64,000 nucleotides of DNA from the NCBI RefSeq assembly GCF_011044495.1, contig NZ_CP049143.1:2542001-2606000 (forward strand), in the 5' to 3' direction. Source of the DNA: Roseimicrobium sp. ORNL1 (lineage in GTDB: Bacteria > Verrucomicrobiota > Verrucomicrobiia > Verrucomicrobiales > Verrucomicrobiaceae). The translations under genes and the position numbers were made by a program. Shown piece by piece: positions 1 through 9,664 of the stretch. The notes beneath the pieces were generated by a model. The model worked only from the letters and a program-made list of their open reading frames with translations. It did not search any database and was not told the DNA's origin. Position 1 is the first letter of the stretch; the number at the start of each line of letters is the position of its first letter.

Positions 1-117
1 CGACGCGAGCAGGGCCTCGCGGTATTTGATTCAAAAGAGAAGTTGGTCTTCGGCGGCATCACCATTGCCGGACTGGTGGGAGTCTGCGGATTCATCAGCG
101 GGGCTCTGACGTTGTAG
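1..117 (+). CDS. C-terminal end of a membrane protein (partial)
   Basis: An open frame enters from the left edge and stops with TAG at 115-117. The last 38 residues are a short charged stretch followed by a Gly-rich hydrophobic segment (roughly residues 14-38 of the visible part), consistent with a final membrane helix at the extreme C-terminus. No family can be recognised from so little sequence. The gene runs in the direction opposite to the porin further right. Confidence 0.5.
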   Translation, partial: RREQGLAVFDSKEKLVFGGITIAGLVGVCGFISGALTL

Positions 118-734
118 TGGTGAGGGTGCTGGGTGTGGTAGTGCGCTTCGGATTCAACACGGAGTCACGGAGACGCAGAGACACGGAGGGGTTTGAGGGT
201 AGGGCAGGGGAGAGTCATCTGACCAAGATGAACGATGGAACAATACCGGCACGTCTCGTGATGTGTCCGACGCAAACCGGCCATGAGTTCTCATGACGGG
301 AACCACCTTGCGCGAAGCGCCTTGGAGTGCGCGTGCGAAGCACCGCTTTGGGAGGCAGCATTGCGAGGTGAATGACGTCCGATCTATTCATGACCCCAAG
401 CGGAAATTGTGCGCGCTGATGCGTCCTGGTGACTCCCAACTATCCATCGCGAGCGTGCGCCAGTCGGAGCTCCGTACCCAACGCACCCCACCAAAGCGGT
501 GCTTCGCACACGCACTCCAAAGCGCTTCGCGCAAGGTGGTGCGCGCAGAAGTCATTTCCAGCCGGGACGAACTGTGCAAGTCACGAGACGTTTCCGGTTC
601 ATTTCACCTCGAAGCCAACCCGACTAGTGACCCATCCCCAGCTAACTCTCCGAACTTCTCCGTGTCTCTGCGTCTCCGTGCCTCTGTGTTGAATCCCATG
701 CACGCCGCTACACCCACGTCCTCACCATCCCCCC
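118..734. repeat. Intergenic region with dispersed repeats, family A in inverted pair
   Basis: No convincing gene. Positions 302-351 and 490-541 are two copies, in opposite orientation, of a ~50-bp dispersed element (core CTTGGAGTGCG, then GTGCGAAGCACCGCTTTG). Further copies occur at 7011-7060 and 58871-58919 and a degenerate one near 57150. Around 150-190 and 657-697 are copies of a second low-complexity element built on variants of CTCCGTGTCTCTGCGTCTCC, which recurs in many prophage intergenic spaces (40720, 41485, 51500, 52020, 52600). Confidence 0.7.
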
Positions 735-2030
735 TCAAAACGCCAGCGAGTAGTTCACAATCACCCGGAAATCCTCCGTCGAAGAACCCCGCTTCTCATC
801 CAGATGCGCATAACGCACGCGCAGCCAGAAGTTCTTCAGGTAGCCCTCCGTGATCCGGTAATCCACCGTCACATTGATTTCCTGTTCATGGTTATCCGAG
901 GGCAGTCTGCCATACGCATAGTGAGCCCAAGCCGTCAGCCCCTCCAGACCCACCTTCGCAAAGTCATAGCTGAGGCTGGTGCCAACAGAGCGCTCATCCC
1001 GCAGAGCAAAGCCGGAGAGCATCATCCCGTTGAACCCTGGATCGACCCCGTAGGGATCGACAATGCCAGACCTGCTGCCGGTCGAGGTGGCCATGAAGGA
1101 GAGGACCGCCCCGCGATAGCTCGCGGCCAGCCTGGCTCCATAGAACTGCGTGTCGAAGTCTCCAATCAAGTCGTCACCCACACTGCGCTGGTCGGCGAAC
1201 TGGAGATCACCGCGCAACTCCACTTCCGGATTGAGCTGCCACGTGTGCCCCGTCTGGATATAGGTGCTCATGAAAAGGTCCCGCGTGACCTGGGTATTCG
1301 CATCGAAATACGTCTTGTCCTCAGAGCCGAGAAGGAGGGAGACAAACGTGACGCCACGGCTCACCTCGGGAGCGCCGGCCGCATCCGACATCCGGATGAA
1401 GTCCGGGCTGTTACGCGCCCTCATCTTCGCCACATACCCCGCGTTCACCCGCACGCCTTCCGTCAACTCGGCCTCGACCTGATAGGCCTCGAAGGTGTTT
1501 GGCAGCATGCGCGAGTCATTGCCATTGATGAACGGCAGGTCGAGACGCTGGCGGAAGAGAGTGGCTGTGACTGTCTTGTAGCTCAGCTTCGCCCACGCTT
1601 CGCCGAGCGTGGTGAAGCCCTCACCATCCGTTCCCACCAGGCCGGTCGGGTCCGCGCCATCCAGGTCCGTCAGAGGCTGCGTGGTGTATCCCACCACGCC
1701 GAATTGCACCACACCGAGCCACTCCCCCGTGGTCAGGCCCATGGTGCCACCACCCGCGAGCACATCCGAACTGCCCCTGCTGTTCCGCAGATAGCGGTAA
1801 TAGAAGCGCGGGTCCAGGCTGAACACCGCATCGCGGATGAAGGGCTCACTCGAAAAGGTCCCCAGCCGTCCTCTCTCCACGGGCTCCTCGAAGGGCGTGA
1901 ATGGCGTGGGGAGTTCACTGACCCGGTCCGGAGGCGGGCCGTAATCCAGGAGATAATCCTGAGCTTTCGCGTGGCCGACAAGAGCCGCAACGACAACAAC
2001 CACACCCCAAAACCGCCGGTGAAGTTTCAT
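735..2030 (-). CDS. OprD-family outer-membrane porin
   Basis: A 431-residue protein with a clear signal peptide (basic MKLHRRF start, hydrophobic core, cut after HAKA near residue 23). The body has alternating polar/hydrophobic strands and ends in Phe, as beta-barrel porins do. The segment LPFINGNDSRMLPNTFEAY near residue 165 is typical of OprD-type porins, which pass basic amino acids, peptides and other small solutes across the outer membrane. Length fits the family (about 420-450). It is monocistronic; the next gene on this strand ends more than 500 bp upstream. The substrate cannot be told from sequence. Confidence 0.8.
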   Translation of the reverse strand: MKLHRRFWGVVVVVAALVGHAKAQDYLLDYGPPPDRVSELPTPFTPFEEPVERGRLGTFSSEPFIRDAVFSLDPRFYYRYLRNSRGSSDVLAGGGTMGLTTGEWLGVVQFGVVGYTTQPLTDLDGADPTGLVGTDGEGFTTLGEAWAKLSYKTVTATLFRQRLDLPFINGNDSRMLPNTFEAYQVEAELTEGVRVNAGYVAKMRARNSPDFIRMSDAAGAPEVSRGVTFVSLLLGSEDKTYFDANTQVTRDLFMSTYIQTGHTWQLNPEVELRGDLQFADQRSVGDDLIGDFDTQFYGARLAASYRGAVLSFMATSTGSRSGIVDPYGVDPGFNGMMLSGFALRDERSVGTSLSYDFAKVGLEGLTAWAHYAYGRLPSDNHEQEINVTVDYRITEGYLKNFWLRVRYAHLDEKRGSSTEDFRVIVNYSLAF

Positions 2031-2460
2031 GGCCCGAGGCTAGCGATCCCGAAGGATTTTTACGAGGAAAAACTTCTTAGTTTTTGCTTACAGATTGGAT
2101 GAAGCGCCCGAGTCCTTGTCACTCTGCCCTTTGCGATTAACCCCAATTGTGCCCTCTGCGCAAAGAGCAATCAACGACCGTCGGGTCAGAAGACCCAACA
2201 CCCTCTGTCAGGCCGGAAGGCCTAACCTCCGTGAGCTTCTTTGCTGCTTTCGCTGCTTGGCTGCTTTGCGACAAAAACCATGCAGGCAAACTCCACCCAG
2301 CACGCATCCTGCGCGTCTCCGCCTCCTCTGTATCGAGGCGTACTACTTCAAATGGCGAGTGCATCACCCCAGCACCAAGCCCTCTCCCTCCTCTGCGTCC
2401 TTTGCCACTCCGCCCCTTTGCGGTTAACCCAAATCGTCCCTGCCGCAGTCCACCGTCCCA

Positions 2461-2558
2461 CCGCTCACCGCTCACCGCTCACCGCTCACCGCTCACCGCT
2501 CACCGCTCACCGCTCACCGCTCACCGCTCACCGCTCACCGCTCACCGCTCACCGCTCA
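2461..2558. repeat. Heptanucleotide tandem repeat CCGCTCA, 14 copies
   Basis: Fourteen exact head-to-tail copies of CCGCTCA lie in the 2031-2572 intergenic space, ending 15 bp before the stop codon of the copper ATPase (minus strand). The same heptamer recurs at 37883-37987, 52089-52116 and 53041-53068. The rest of the space holds low-complexity dispersed repeats (for instance the gcgtcctttgccac type at 2388-2420) and no gene. Confidence 0.95.
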
Positions 2559-2572
2559 CCGTCGCACCGAGC

Positions 2573-5293
2573 TCAATCCACCCGCCCCTCCAGCTTCGCA
2601 TGCGCCAGTCGCAGGGCATTCCCAATCACCGACACCGAGCTCAGGCTCATCGCCGCGCCGGCAATCATCGGGCTCAGCAGCCAACCGAACACAGGATATA
2701 ATACACCCGCCGCAATCGGGATGCCGAGCGCGTTATACGCGAAGGCGAAGAAGAGATTCTGCCGGATGTTCTTCATCACCGCGCGGCCCAGGTGAATGCT
2801 GCGCGTAATGCCCAGCAGGTCGCCCTTCACCAGCGTGACGTCGGAGCTCTGGATGGCCACATCCGTGCCGGTGCCCATGGCAATACCCACATCCGCATTC
2901 GCCAGCGCAGGCGCGTCATTCACACCATCTCCGGCCATCGCCACCACCGCGCCACTGTCGCGCAGTTGCTGCACATGCCGGCTCTTTTCCGCAGGCGACA
3001 CGCCACCGTGATAAGCATCCAGCTCCAGGAAGCGGCCCACCGCCTCCGCCGTCTGCGGACTGTCACCCGTGAGCATCACCACCTTCAATCCAAGATGCTT
3101 CAACTCCGCCACCGCCTCGGGAGTGGTCTTCTTGATGGCATCGCTGATGACGAGCATGCCCGCCGTCACGCCATCGATGGCCACATAGATCACCGTGGCA
3201 CCCTCGCTCTGCAGCACGGACGCTTGTTCATCGAAAGCTGATACACCACTCACACCATTTTCCAGCAGCCACTCCGCCTTCCCCACGAGCACCTTCTTGC
3301 CCTCCACCTTGCCGGAGACACCGCCACCCGTGGTCGCGGTGAACTTCGTCGTGCGCGCGCTCTTGAGCTTCCGCTCCTTCGCCGCGGTGACGATGGCCGT
3401 TGCAAGCGGATGCTCGCTGTGAATCTCCAGCGACTCCGCGATGCGCAGCACTTCATCTTCCGTGAAACCCTCCGCAGGATGCACTGCCTGCAGCGAGGGA
3501 TGGCCCTCCGTGAGCGTGCCGGTCTTGTCCACCACCACCACACTCGCCTTCTCCAGCTTCTCCAGCGCCGCGGCATTCTTCACCAGCACCCCGGCACGCG
3601 CGCCACGGCCGACACCCACCATGATGGACATGGGAGTCGCCAGCCCCAAGGCACACGGGCATGCGATGATGAGCACTGCCACCGCATTCGTGAGGCCAAA
3701 GATCCACCCCTCCGGCTGCGGCCCGAGCCACGCCCACAGCACGAACGTGAGAATCGCCACCGCCACCACCGTCGGCACGAAGATGGACGCCACCTTGTCC
3801 GCCAGACCCTGTATCGGTGCGCGGCTGCGTTGTGCCTCGGCGACCATCTGCACAATGTGCGCCAGCATCGTATCCGCACCCACATGCTCCGCACGCATGA
3901 TGAGGCTGCCAGAGCTTCCATTCATCGTGCCGCCTGTGAGCTTGTCGTCCTTCAGCTTGTCCACCGGCATGGGTTCACCCGTGATCATGGATTCATCCAC
4001 GGCGGAGTGTCCTTCTAGCACCACGCCATCCACCGGCACCTTCTCACCGGGGCGCACGCGCAGCTTGTCTCCCACCTTCACCTGATCGAGCGGCACCTTT
4101 TCATCACCCTTCGTGGTGACACGCCACGCATGTGGCGGTGCGAGATTCAGCAGCGCGCGGATGGCGCTGCCCGTGCGTTCACGCGCGCGCAGTTCCAGCA
4201 CCTGCCCCACCAGCACCAGCACGACAATCACTGCCGCTGCTTCGAAATACACCGGCACACCGCTGTGCATGACGAGCGCCTCGGGAAATACCTGCGGGGC
4301 GAGTACAGCCACCACGCTGAAGACATACGCCGCACCCACGCCCAGGCTGATGAGCGTCCACATGTTGGGATTCCACGTCACGAGGGAGCGCCATCCACGG
4401 CGGAAAAACGGCGCCGCACCCCACAGCACCACCGGCGTGGCCAGGATGAACTGCATCCACCTGGATACCGGCCCATCCACCCATGTATGCGCGAGCGCGG
4501 GAATGAGATGCGCCATCGCAACAATGAAGACCGGCAGCGTGAGCGCGCCCGTCACCCACAGGCGCTGCGTCATGTCCTTCAGCTCCGTGTTTTCTTCTGG
4601 TTCGTCGCCTGCTGCGGGCACCGTCTTCGGCTCCAGGGCCATGCCACACTTCGGGCAATCACCGGGCTTGTCCTGCTCCACCTCGGGATGCATCGGGCAG
4701 GTGTAGATGACCTTCGTCTCCGGCTTCCATGCGTGGTTTTTCTCCAGTGCCATGCCACACTTCGGGCAGTCACCCGGCTTGTCAGACTCCACGCCGGGGC
4801 ACATGGGGCAGAAATACTTCGCCTGCGACGAGGGCTTCACCGAGTGCTCGCCATGATGGTGGTCTCCGTGGCCATGCCCGCCACCACAGCAGGACTTTGA
4901 CTCTGTGTTTTCTGTCTTCACCGCCGCCGCGATGGCTGCCGGCGATGTCGGGGAAGGGGAGGGGACAGATGCAGATGCAGGCGCGTGCGAAGACTCGGAC
5001 ACCTGTGCCGTCCCAGCGCCGGCCGTGGCCTTGGAACTGGCGCCGGCACAGCAGTCGTGCTCTCCGTGTTGTTCCTTGTGACCGCGATGACTTTTCCCCT
5101 TCGCCTTCTCTTTCTTCTTGGAAGGATGCGCCGGTGCTTCCGCGGCAGTGGTCGCTGCCTCCGCATGATCCTTGTGCGCACTTCCCCCGCCGCCACAGCA
5201 CGAGTGCACACCGGGATCTGCAGGTGCGCCTTCGGTAGCTGGGGTGGATTCTGGTGCTTGCGGGTCTTGGGATTTCTCAGCCGGAGGATGCAT
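2573..5293 (-). CDS. copA: Copper-exporting P1B-type ATPase with long metal-binding N-terminus
   Basis: About 906 residues from the ATG at 5293; a GTG 21 codons upstream is also in frame, but the conserved part begins much later. The N-terminal ~155 residues are low-complexity with CCGGGG and His-rich ([12 protein letters not shown]) stretches. Two heavy-metal-binding domains of the form CPMx(11)CPKCGMALE follow, near residues 160-185 and 194-219. The core has the CPC ion-binding motif (about 541), the phosphorylation motif DKTGTLTEG (588) and the hinge GDGVNDAPA (784), with about eight membrane helices. It pumps Cu(I), possibly Ag(I), out of the cytoplasm at the cost of ATP. No HMA-type CxxC domain is seen. 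It is divergent from a metal-sensing sigma factor, its likely regulator. The symbol is family-level. Confidence 0.88.
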   Translation of the reverse strand: MHPPAEKSQDPQAPESTPATEGAPADPGVHSCCGGGGSAHKDHAEAATTAAEAPAHPSKKKEKAKGKSHRGHKEQHGEHDCCAGASSKATAGAGTAQVSESSHAPASASVPSPSPTSPAAIAAAVKTENTESKSCCGGGHGHGDHHHGEHSVKPSSQAKYFCPMCPGVESDKPGDCPKCGMALEKNHAWKPETKVIYTCPMHPEVEQDKPGDCPKCGMALEPKTVPAAGDEPEENTELKDMTQRLWVTGALTLPVFIVAMAHLIPALAHTWVDGPVSRWMQFILATPVVLWGAAPFFRRGWRSLVTWNPNMWTLISLGVGAAYVFSVVAVLAPQVFPEALVMHSGVPVYFEAAAVIVVLVLVGQVLELRARERTGSAIRALLNLAPPHAWRVTTKGDEKVPLDQVKVGDKLRVRPGEKVPVDGVVLEGHSAVDESMITGEPMPVDKLKDDKLTGGTMNGSSGSLIMRAEHVGADTMLAHIVQMVAEAQRSRAPIQGLADKVASIFVPTVVAVAILTFVLWAWLGPQPEGWIFGLTNAVAVLIIACPCALGLATPMSIMVGVGRGARAGVLVKNAAALEKLEKASVVVVDKTGTLTEGHPSLQAVHPAEGFTEDEVLRIAESLEIHSEHPLATAIVTAAKERKLKSARTTKFTATTGGGVSGKVEGKKVLVGKAEWLLENGVSGVSAFDEQASVLQSEGATVIYVAIDGVTAGMLVISDAIKKTTPEAVAELKHLGLKVVMLTGDSPQTAEAVGRFLELDAYHGGVSPAEKSRHVQQLRDSGAVVAMAGDGVNDAPALANADVGIAMGTGTDVAIQSSDVTLVKGDLLGITRSIHLGRAVMKNIRQNLFFAFAYNALGIPIAAGVLYPVFGWLLSPMIAGAAMSLSSVSVIGNALRLAHAKLEGRVD

Positions 5294-5431
5294 GTCTATA
5301 AAGGGGATACGACTGGGCCGGGTACTCTGGTGAGGCCGCCCGTCATTACCGCACACGCACGAGGAGCCGTTTTGTTACCAAATGGAGATCGTATTTGATC
5401 TTAGCCCGGCGCGGAGGTGAGTCCAATAAAC
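5294..5431. promoter_or_regulatory. Divergent promoter region between copper ATPase and ECF sigma gene
   Basis: This 138-bp space separates the two divergent start codons and must hold both promoters. A near-perfect Shine-Dalgarno, GGAGGTGA at 5413-5420, precedes ATG 5432 by 11 bp and decides that start over the GTG at 5417. I cannot assign -35/-10 elements with confidence. By analogy with CorE-type sigma factors, the sigma protein itself would be expected to act here. Confidence 0.5.
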
Positions 5432-5974
5432 ATGAACAGTAATCTTCTCCTGAATCAGCGTGCAGCCTTCGAGGCCTTCGTGCGCAAGCGTACCGGCGAT
5501 CCCCAACTCGCCGCGGACGTGGTGCAGGACTGCCTGCTGAAGGCCCTCCGCTCCGAGAAGCAGCCCGCGGAGGATGAAGGCGTCGTGCCGTGGTTCTACC
5601 GCGTCCTGCGCCACGCCATCATCGATGCCCACCGTCGTCACGAAGCCTCCGAGCGTGCGCTGGAATCCTACGCGCACGAGGCCAATGCTGCCCTCGACAC
5701 GGAGGAAAACCGCGACCTCTGCAGCTGCGTGCTCCCACTCATCGATGCCCTCCCACCCGAGGACGCCGCTCTCCTCCGCCAGGTCGACATGGACGGTGCC
5801 TCACCCACCGACCTCGCCACCGCCCAAGGCCTCCGTGTAAACACCGTCAACGTACGCCTCCACCGCGCCCGCCAGAAACTCCGTACCCAGCTCGAAGCCA
5901 TTTGCCGTACCTGCGCCACCCACGGCTGCCTCGATTGTGACTGCGCGCCGCTGCAGGAAAAAGAGGAAAAGTGA
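5432..5974 (+). CDS. ECF sigma factor with cysteine-rich C-terminus, CorE-like metal sensor
   Basis: A 180-residue ECF sigma factor. Region sigma-2 (AADVVQDCLLKAL and a WFYRVLRHAIIDAHRR core helix) is followed by a linker with a CSC motif (C97, C99) and a sigma-4 helix-turn-helix (SPTDLATAQGLRVNTVNVRLHRAR). The last ~25 residues carry a Cys cluster, CRTC-x4-C-x2-CDC (C158, 161, 166, 169, 171). A CxC in the linker plus a C-terminal Cys-rich domain is characteristic of CorE-type (ECF44) sigma factors, which bind copper or related metals directly and need no anti-sigma factor. The divergent copper ATPase gene supports this role; metal specificity is inferred. Confidence 0.8.
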   Translation: MNSNLLLNQRAAFEAFVRKRTGDPQLAADVVQDCLLKALRSEKQPAEDEGVVPWFYRVLRHAIIDAHRRHEASERALESYAHEANAALDTEENRDLCSCVLPLIDALPPEDAALLRQVDMDGASPTDLATAQGLRVNTVNVRLHRARQKLRTQLEAICRTCATHGCLDCDCAPLQEKEEK

Positions 5975-6168
5975 AATGACCGGTCCCTGTCCGCGTGTGC
6001 ATGGTCTGGCATGGAAGCGAGAGCGGATGCAGGACTCACAAGCCATTGGGAGCGCCCAGACACGACTAGGTGACACGAGTTTAGGCTTGATTCGTTTGCT
6101 CGATCTATTGCAAGATGGTACGGCGCTGTCCTTCGCTTCGGTGTCCCGCACGACAATCAAAACTCCAG

Positions 6169-6930
6169 ATGAAGTTGTGTAATCGATGGGTCAGGTTCTG
6201 TGCTGCCGTCGCACTGGCTGCAGTCTCCTTTTGCGAGGGCGTCGCACCTGCGCAGGAGCTTCCGCATGGCCCTCCCATCCCTCAGCCGGATCTCACCAGC
6301 GCCCAGCTCGACTGGGTGCCCAAGTCGCAGGACTACTGGCCGAAGAAAGCCTGGAATCGTGACCCCTGGTGGAGTACTGCCAGGGCATTGGTACGCCCCG
6401 CACTTCACGATGACATGAGGTGCGAACCCGAGAATAAAGTCCATCCCGGACTCGGGGATACATGGAATCGCCGTCTGCTGAAAGTCCTCATGCCCCAGGT
6501 CACTCAGGTGACGCCGACATCTGCCTACATCACTGGCTCAGGTAGCTCCTACGCGGAGCTGACCATGGCGAAATTCCAGGGCGCCTTGCCCTTTGAGATA
6601 CGGCAGTCTATTTGGGTCTGGACCTTTTGGTTCCCCAAGGACATCACGGGACTTTCGCCCAATGTGGAAAAAGTCCGCGCCTTGCTGCCTGAGGCGTTTC
6701 GCACAAAGTTTGTGCCGGTCACCGAGCAGAGCTTCCCCGCAGAAACCTTGAGACTCTCCGATGATAGCCAGCCACCCTACTTCCGTGACATGCTGCTCTT
6801 TGAGACGAAAAGCGGTGTCATTCTCTGCGGTGGCAAAATCATGGGTCCCATCGCCATGTTGCCAAGCCATCAGGACAGGTATTGGTTCACGCACCCCAGG
6901 CAACAGCAGCGCATGTCGAAGACGAGGTGA
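6169..6930 (+). CDS. Secreted protein of unknown function
   Basis: A 253-residue protein from ATG 6169. An upstream in-frame start at 6115 would place 18 unrelated residues before the signal peptide, so I prefer 6169. Residues 1-~28 form a signal peptide (basic start, core AAVALAAVSFCEGVAPA, cut before QE). The mature part is rich in Trp and Pro and ends in a basic tail; no domain is recognised. It lies 194 bp downstream of the sigma gene on the same strand, but nothing ties it to metal homeostasis. It is the last clearly host-type gene before the prophage. Confidence 0.6.
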   Translation: MKLCNRWVRFCAAVALAAVSFCEGVAPAQELPHGPPIPQPDLTSAQLDWVPKSQDYWPKKAWNRDPWWSTARALVRPALHDDMRCEPENKVHPGLGDTWNRRLLKVLMPQVTQVTPTSAYITGSGSSYAELTMAKFQGALPFEIRQSIWVWTFWFPKDITGLSPNVEKVRALLPEAFRTKFVPVTEQSFPAETLRLSDDSQPPYFRDMLLFETKSGVILCGGKIMGPIAMLPSHQDRYWFTHPRQQQRMSKTR

Positions 6931-7439
6931 TTGGCTGGAGCGCGTCGCGTACGCTCACGAGACGTCTCGTGAGCTCGCCCATGCTGTGAGTTCAGTAAAC
7001 CCCTTCCATGCACCACCTTGCGCGAAGCGCCTTGGAGTGCGTGTGCGAAGCACCGCTTTGGCGGGAACTCGGGCGCGGAGCCTGTAGGCGTTCCACGCCA
7101 TGAGTTTGTTCCCACACAGGGTACTCTTTCGCAGGGTACGACACCATCCTACTGCCGTCAGTGGCGCGACATGCGCATGCGTCATCGTCCTCCATGCCCG
7201 CCCGCTCCCCACCTTCTGATGACATGATGTGGACGTGGAGTGTGATGTGACATGGAGCGGCAGCACGTCAATCGCCAGCGTGAGCGCGTCTCCATCCATC
7301 TCACGGGTATTCGAAGGCCCTCCGGGCTACCCAAGACCACACCATCCAATCTTCAGCCCCATAGGTCCACACCCACAGGCACCAGAAAAAACAAACAACA
7401 CCGCTTGTATCACACTTCACTCTGCATACGATCTCACAC
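6931..7439. repeat. Intergenic region with family A repeat and an inverted spacer-type repeat
   Basis: No gene seen. Positions 7011-7060 are a family A copy nearly identical to 302-351. Around 7300-7330 (tattcgaaggccctccggg) is an inverted-orientation copy of the core of the spacer repeat that separates the toxin cassettes at 17-28 kb. The left end of the prophage probably lies in or near this region, but I found no attachment-site duplication or integrase gene. Confidence 0.5.
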
Positions 7440-7796
7440 ATGCCCTACGCCGACCCTGTGAAACGCCGCGAAGACAAGGCCCGCCGCATGCGCGAGCGCT
7501 ATCAGAAGGATGCCAAGCATCGGGCGGAAAAAAAGGCCAAGGTCCTCGCGCACTATCACGAGACCAAGACAGACGAAGTCCTCGAGACCAAGCGCCGCCG
7601 CGCCCGCGCCTACCGTCCCGAGCCCGCCTCGAACGTCTCCGTCACCGTCACCCGGCAGATCCGTGGCAGCAGCGAAGAATGGCGCACCTGGAGTGAAGCC
7701 CAGGAAGCCTCCGGCCTGAACTGGACCGAGTGGCTCCGCCGCGCCCTCAATACCTACGCCGCGCGCCGCACGCCCAAGACCAAATCCTCCGCATAA
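7440..7796 (+). CDS. Small basic protein of unknown function
   Basis: A 118-residue, strongly basic protein. Residues 8-60 are an Arg/Lys/Glu-rich helical stretch (KRREDKARRMRERYQKDAKH), followed by a Pro-containing turn and a more ordinary C-terminal half (SSEEWRTWSEAQEASGLNWTEWLRRAL). Nucleic-acid binding is plausible but not shown. It converges on the endolysin gene; the two 3' ends overlap by about 43 bp, so one of the two stops may be misplaced or the overlap is real. The endolysin is the better supported of the pair. Confidence 0.5.
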   Translation: MPYADPVKRREDKARRMRERYQKDAKHRAEKKAKVLAHYHETKTDEVLETKRRRARAYRPEPASNVSVTVTRQIRGSSEEWRTWSEAQEASGLNWTEWLRRALNTYAARRTPKTKSSA

Positions 7797-8182
7797 GGCG
7801 CAATCGAAGTCGTGTTTGACTGGTTGCCTCCCAGCAGGTGCCAGCGACCGCCAGCCACGTGGTCCAGCAGGGCCACGTGATTCCCACCGGGGCGTTTGAG
7901 CACCACCACATCGCCCAGCTCCGCCTCCGCCTTGTCCACTTCATGGCCCCAGTCCAGCCATGACACCGCGCGATAATACGCCGTCGGCACGCCGAGCCCC
8001 AGCTCCAGGCACCACAGCCCCATCAGGCAGCCGCACCACGCCGTCTTCGAGTCATCGCCGTCCAGCCACCTCGCCGCCGTCTCAATCGCCAGCCTGATGC
8101 GCGGATGCGAGCCCTTTCCCTCCACCTCCGCCATCCCGAGGTCCTTTCGCGCATGATGATATAAACGCTCTGAGGTTTTCAT
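7754..8182 (-). CDS. Phage endolysin, TIGR02594-type (NlpC/P60-CHAP-like) peptidase
   Basis: A 142-residue protein from ATG 8182; a longer frame to 8233 adds 17 residues unlike the family. The expected order is present: TAWCGCLMG with the catalytic Cys (about residue 50), GDVVVLKRPGGNHVALL with the catalytic His (about 105-110), then a GGNQSN strand that usually supplies the third polar residue. Proteins of this type cut peptidoglycan peptides and serve as phage lysins. It is the last minus-strand gene of the virion/lysis block, where T7-like phages keep lysis genes. No signal peptide, so release would need the holin candidate upstream. Confidence 0.72.
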   Translation of the reverse strand: MKTSERLYHHARKDLGMAEVEGKGSHPRIRLAIETAARWLDGDDSKTAWCGCLMGLWCLELGLGVPTAYYRAVSWLDWGHEVDKAEAELGDVVVLKRPGGNHVALLDHVAGGRWHLLGGNQSNTTSIAPYAEDLVLGVRRAA

Positions 8183-8699
8183 ACATATATATAGAAAAAT
8201 TGCATTTCTCGTTTCCGACGGCCCACCGTTCATCCCAAGAACTTCGTGCCTCCGCGTCTCCGTATTTGATTCGTCCTGCGGTACTCACCCTTCGGGCTGC
8301 TTCGCACTCGTCTCGCTCCGTTCGGCGCTGTGTTGAGTCCTCAGCCTTCAGCTTGCAGCCCACTCGTCTGAGGCCACGGATCAGCGTGGCAGTCCCTGAT
8401 ACTCTTGGCACGGGTACTGCCAGGATAGCTCATTAGATATATGAAGAGAGAAATCCCCATGCGTGACTTGGCTTCCTCTTGTTATCGATATCAAAGGCCT
8501 GTGACTATGTTTCTATTGGGCAAGGGTCTTCCATGTTTCACCACCGATGGTTCGAAATGAGCGCCAGATGCTCGTATTCGTGCCCTGAAGGGGCACAGGA
8601 GCCCAGCCCAGGGTTAGGGAGCCTAGGCGACCGACACCCTGGGTGTGCCGGCAGAGAATTCCGACTCTGAAAGAGTCGAGGAGATGTCCCATCCACATA
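8183..8699. repeat. Intergenic region with hairpin-rich repeat family C
   Basis: No gene. Positions 8581-8685 are a copy of a structured dispersed repeat: ccctgaagggg hairpin, then a long stem formed by cccagggttag and gacaccctggg, then a hairpin in the form gactctgaaagagtc. Related copies occur at 55447-55560, 57840-58000 and 62945-63100, with a partial one at 16588-16660. A low-complexity copy of the ctccgtgtctccg type is at 8230-8260. Confidence 0.7.
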
Positions 8700-9170
8700 T
8701 CATGATCTCGTCACCGTCCCTTCACCCTTCCAGAACCTCCACCCAAACATCCGCACACCGCGATACATCATCCGCCGTTTCAGCATGCTGACACCCGCCT
8801 CGCGCAGCATCCGGCAGAAAAGCGCATCCGCCTCCGCGCGTGTCCATAGCACCTCAGGCATGGGTTCCCACTCCTGGTGCCCCTCGCTCCACACCTCCTG
8901 CATACCCGCCGGCAGCCGCCCTTCATGGCGATACATCACATCATGCACCAGCGCCCCCGCCCGTTGCAAACCATCGCGCTCGATTCCGGTAAGCGTCCAG
9001 AGCAGCCGCGGTGCACTCGCGCCATCGTATTCAAATCCCGCCGCGATTCTCAACCGCCGCCGCACCCCATGCTTCTCCCACTCATAGAAGTAGGGCGAGT
9101 TTAACCGGTAGCTCCAGCCACCACGAGTCAGCACCGGACGTATATCTGGCTGTTCCATCAAGCTCATCAT
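8700..9170 (-). CDS. DUF1353-family phage protein
   Basis: A 156-residue protein whose pattern fits DUF1353 proteins, common near phage lysis and tail genes: an N-terminal beta region, the conserved GFEYDGASAPRLLWTLTG segment (about residues 44-62), HDVMYRHEG (about 74-82), and a C-terminal ADALFCRMLREAGVS helix. The molecular function of the family is unknown. An AAGGAG Shine-Dalgarno stands 4-5 bp before the first of two adjacent ATG codons (9170 and 9167). It lies between the holin candidate and the endolysin. Confidence 0.7.
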   Translation of the reverse strand: MMSLMEQPDIRPVLTRGGWSYRLNSPYFYEWEKHGVRRRLRIAAGFEYDGASAPRLLWTLTGIERDGLQRAGALVHDVMYRHEGRLPAGMQEVWSEGHQEWEPMPEVLWTRAEADALFCRMLREAGVSMLKRRMMYRGVRMFGWRFWKGEGTVTRS

Positions 9171-9191
9171 CGTTCTCCTTTGTGATGCCGT

Positions 9192-9605
9192 TCACGGCTG
9201 CTTCGTCGCGGGTGACGGCGCTCCCGCGTGCGGTGATTGCGAATTCGATTGCGATTGCAGTCGCTCGCTGACCACATGCTTCACCACACTCTTGAAATAG
9301 TCCGTCTGCTCCTGGATGAGGCCCGTCAGCGCCTCCATCCCCTCCGCCGTCCGGTTCAGTGCCTCCAGCATCCGCTGCTCCCTCGCCACCGTCTCCGCCT
9401 TGTACTCCGCCTGTTGCTTCAGCAGCAGCCTCACCAGAAACACCACCGCAATGAGCAGCAGCACCTTCAGGCTCACATCCTCCCAGCCCTTCGCTTCCGC
9501 CGCGATATCACCCACCATCGCAAACGTCGCCACCGCCGAAGCCATCATCGCCTTCCCATGCTCCTGCCAATCATGCAGCACCACCATCAAAAGCATCCTC
9601 ATACC
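9192..9605 (-). CDS. Holin-like membrane protein with coiled coil
   Basis: About 137 residues from ATG 9605; starts at 9617 and 9668 are also in frame. A weak hydrophobic segment (about residues 20-40) is followed by one strong membrane helix, VSLKVLLLIAVVFLVRLLL, then a long charged coiled coil (EYKAETVAREQRMLEALNR) and a low-complexity tail. This resembles small phage holins or membrane-anchored lysis accessory proteins, and the position between lipoproteins and endolysin fits. Its start region overlaps the stop of the upstream lipoprotein gene if the longer frame is used. Holin assignment is inference. Confidence 0.55.
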   Translation of the reverse strand, partial: GMRMLLMVVLHDWQEHGKAMMASAVATFAMVGDIAAEAKGWEDVSLKVLLLIAVVFLVRLLLKQQAEYKAETVAREQRMLEALNRTAEGMEALTGLIQEQTDYFKSVVKHVVSERLQSQSNSQSPHAGAPSPATKQP

Positions 9606-9664
9606 CACCTCCATCTCCCAACACCTCGCATCCCAAACCAAGAACCAAGAACTGCTAAATCCCC

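Noticed and set aside
804..2102. 432-codon plus-strand frame
   Set aside because: Antisense to the OprD porin, without family features; the minus strand has signal peptide and barrel pattern.
7000..7440. Prophage attachment site attL
   Set aside because: No integrase, tRNA gene or duplicated core could be identified inside the window, so the boundary is left open.
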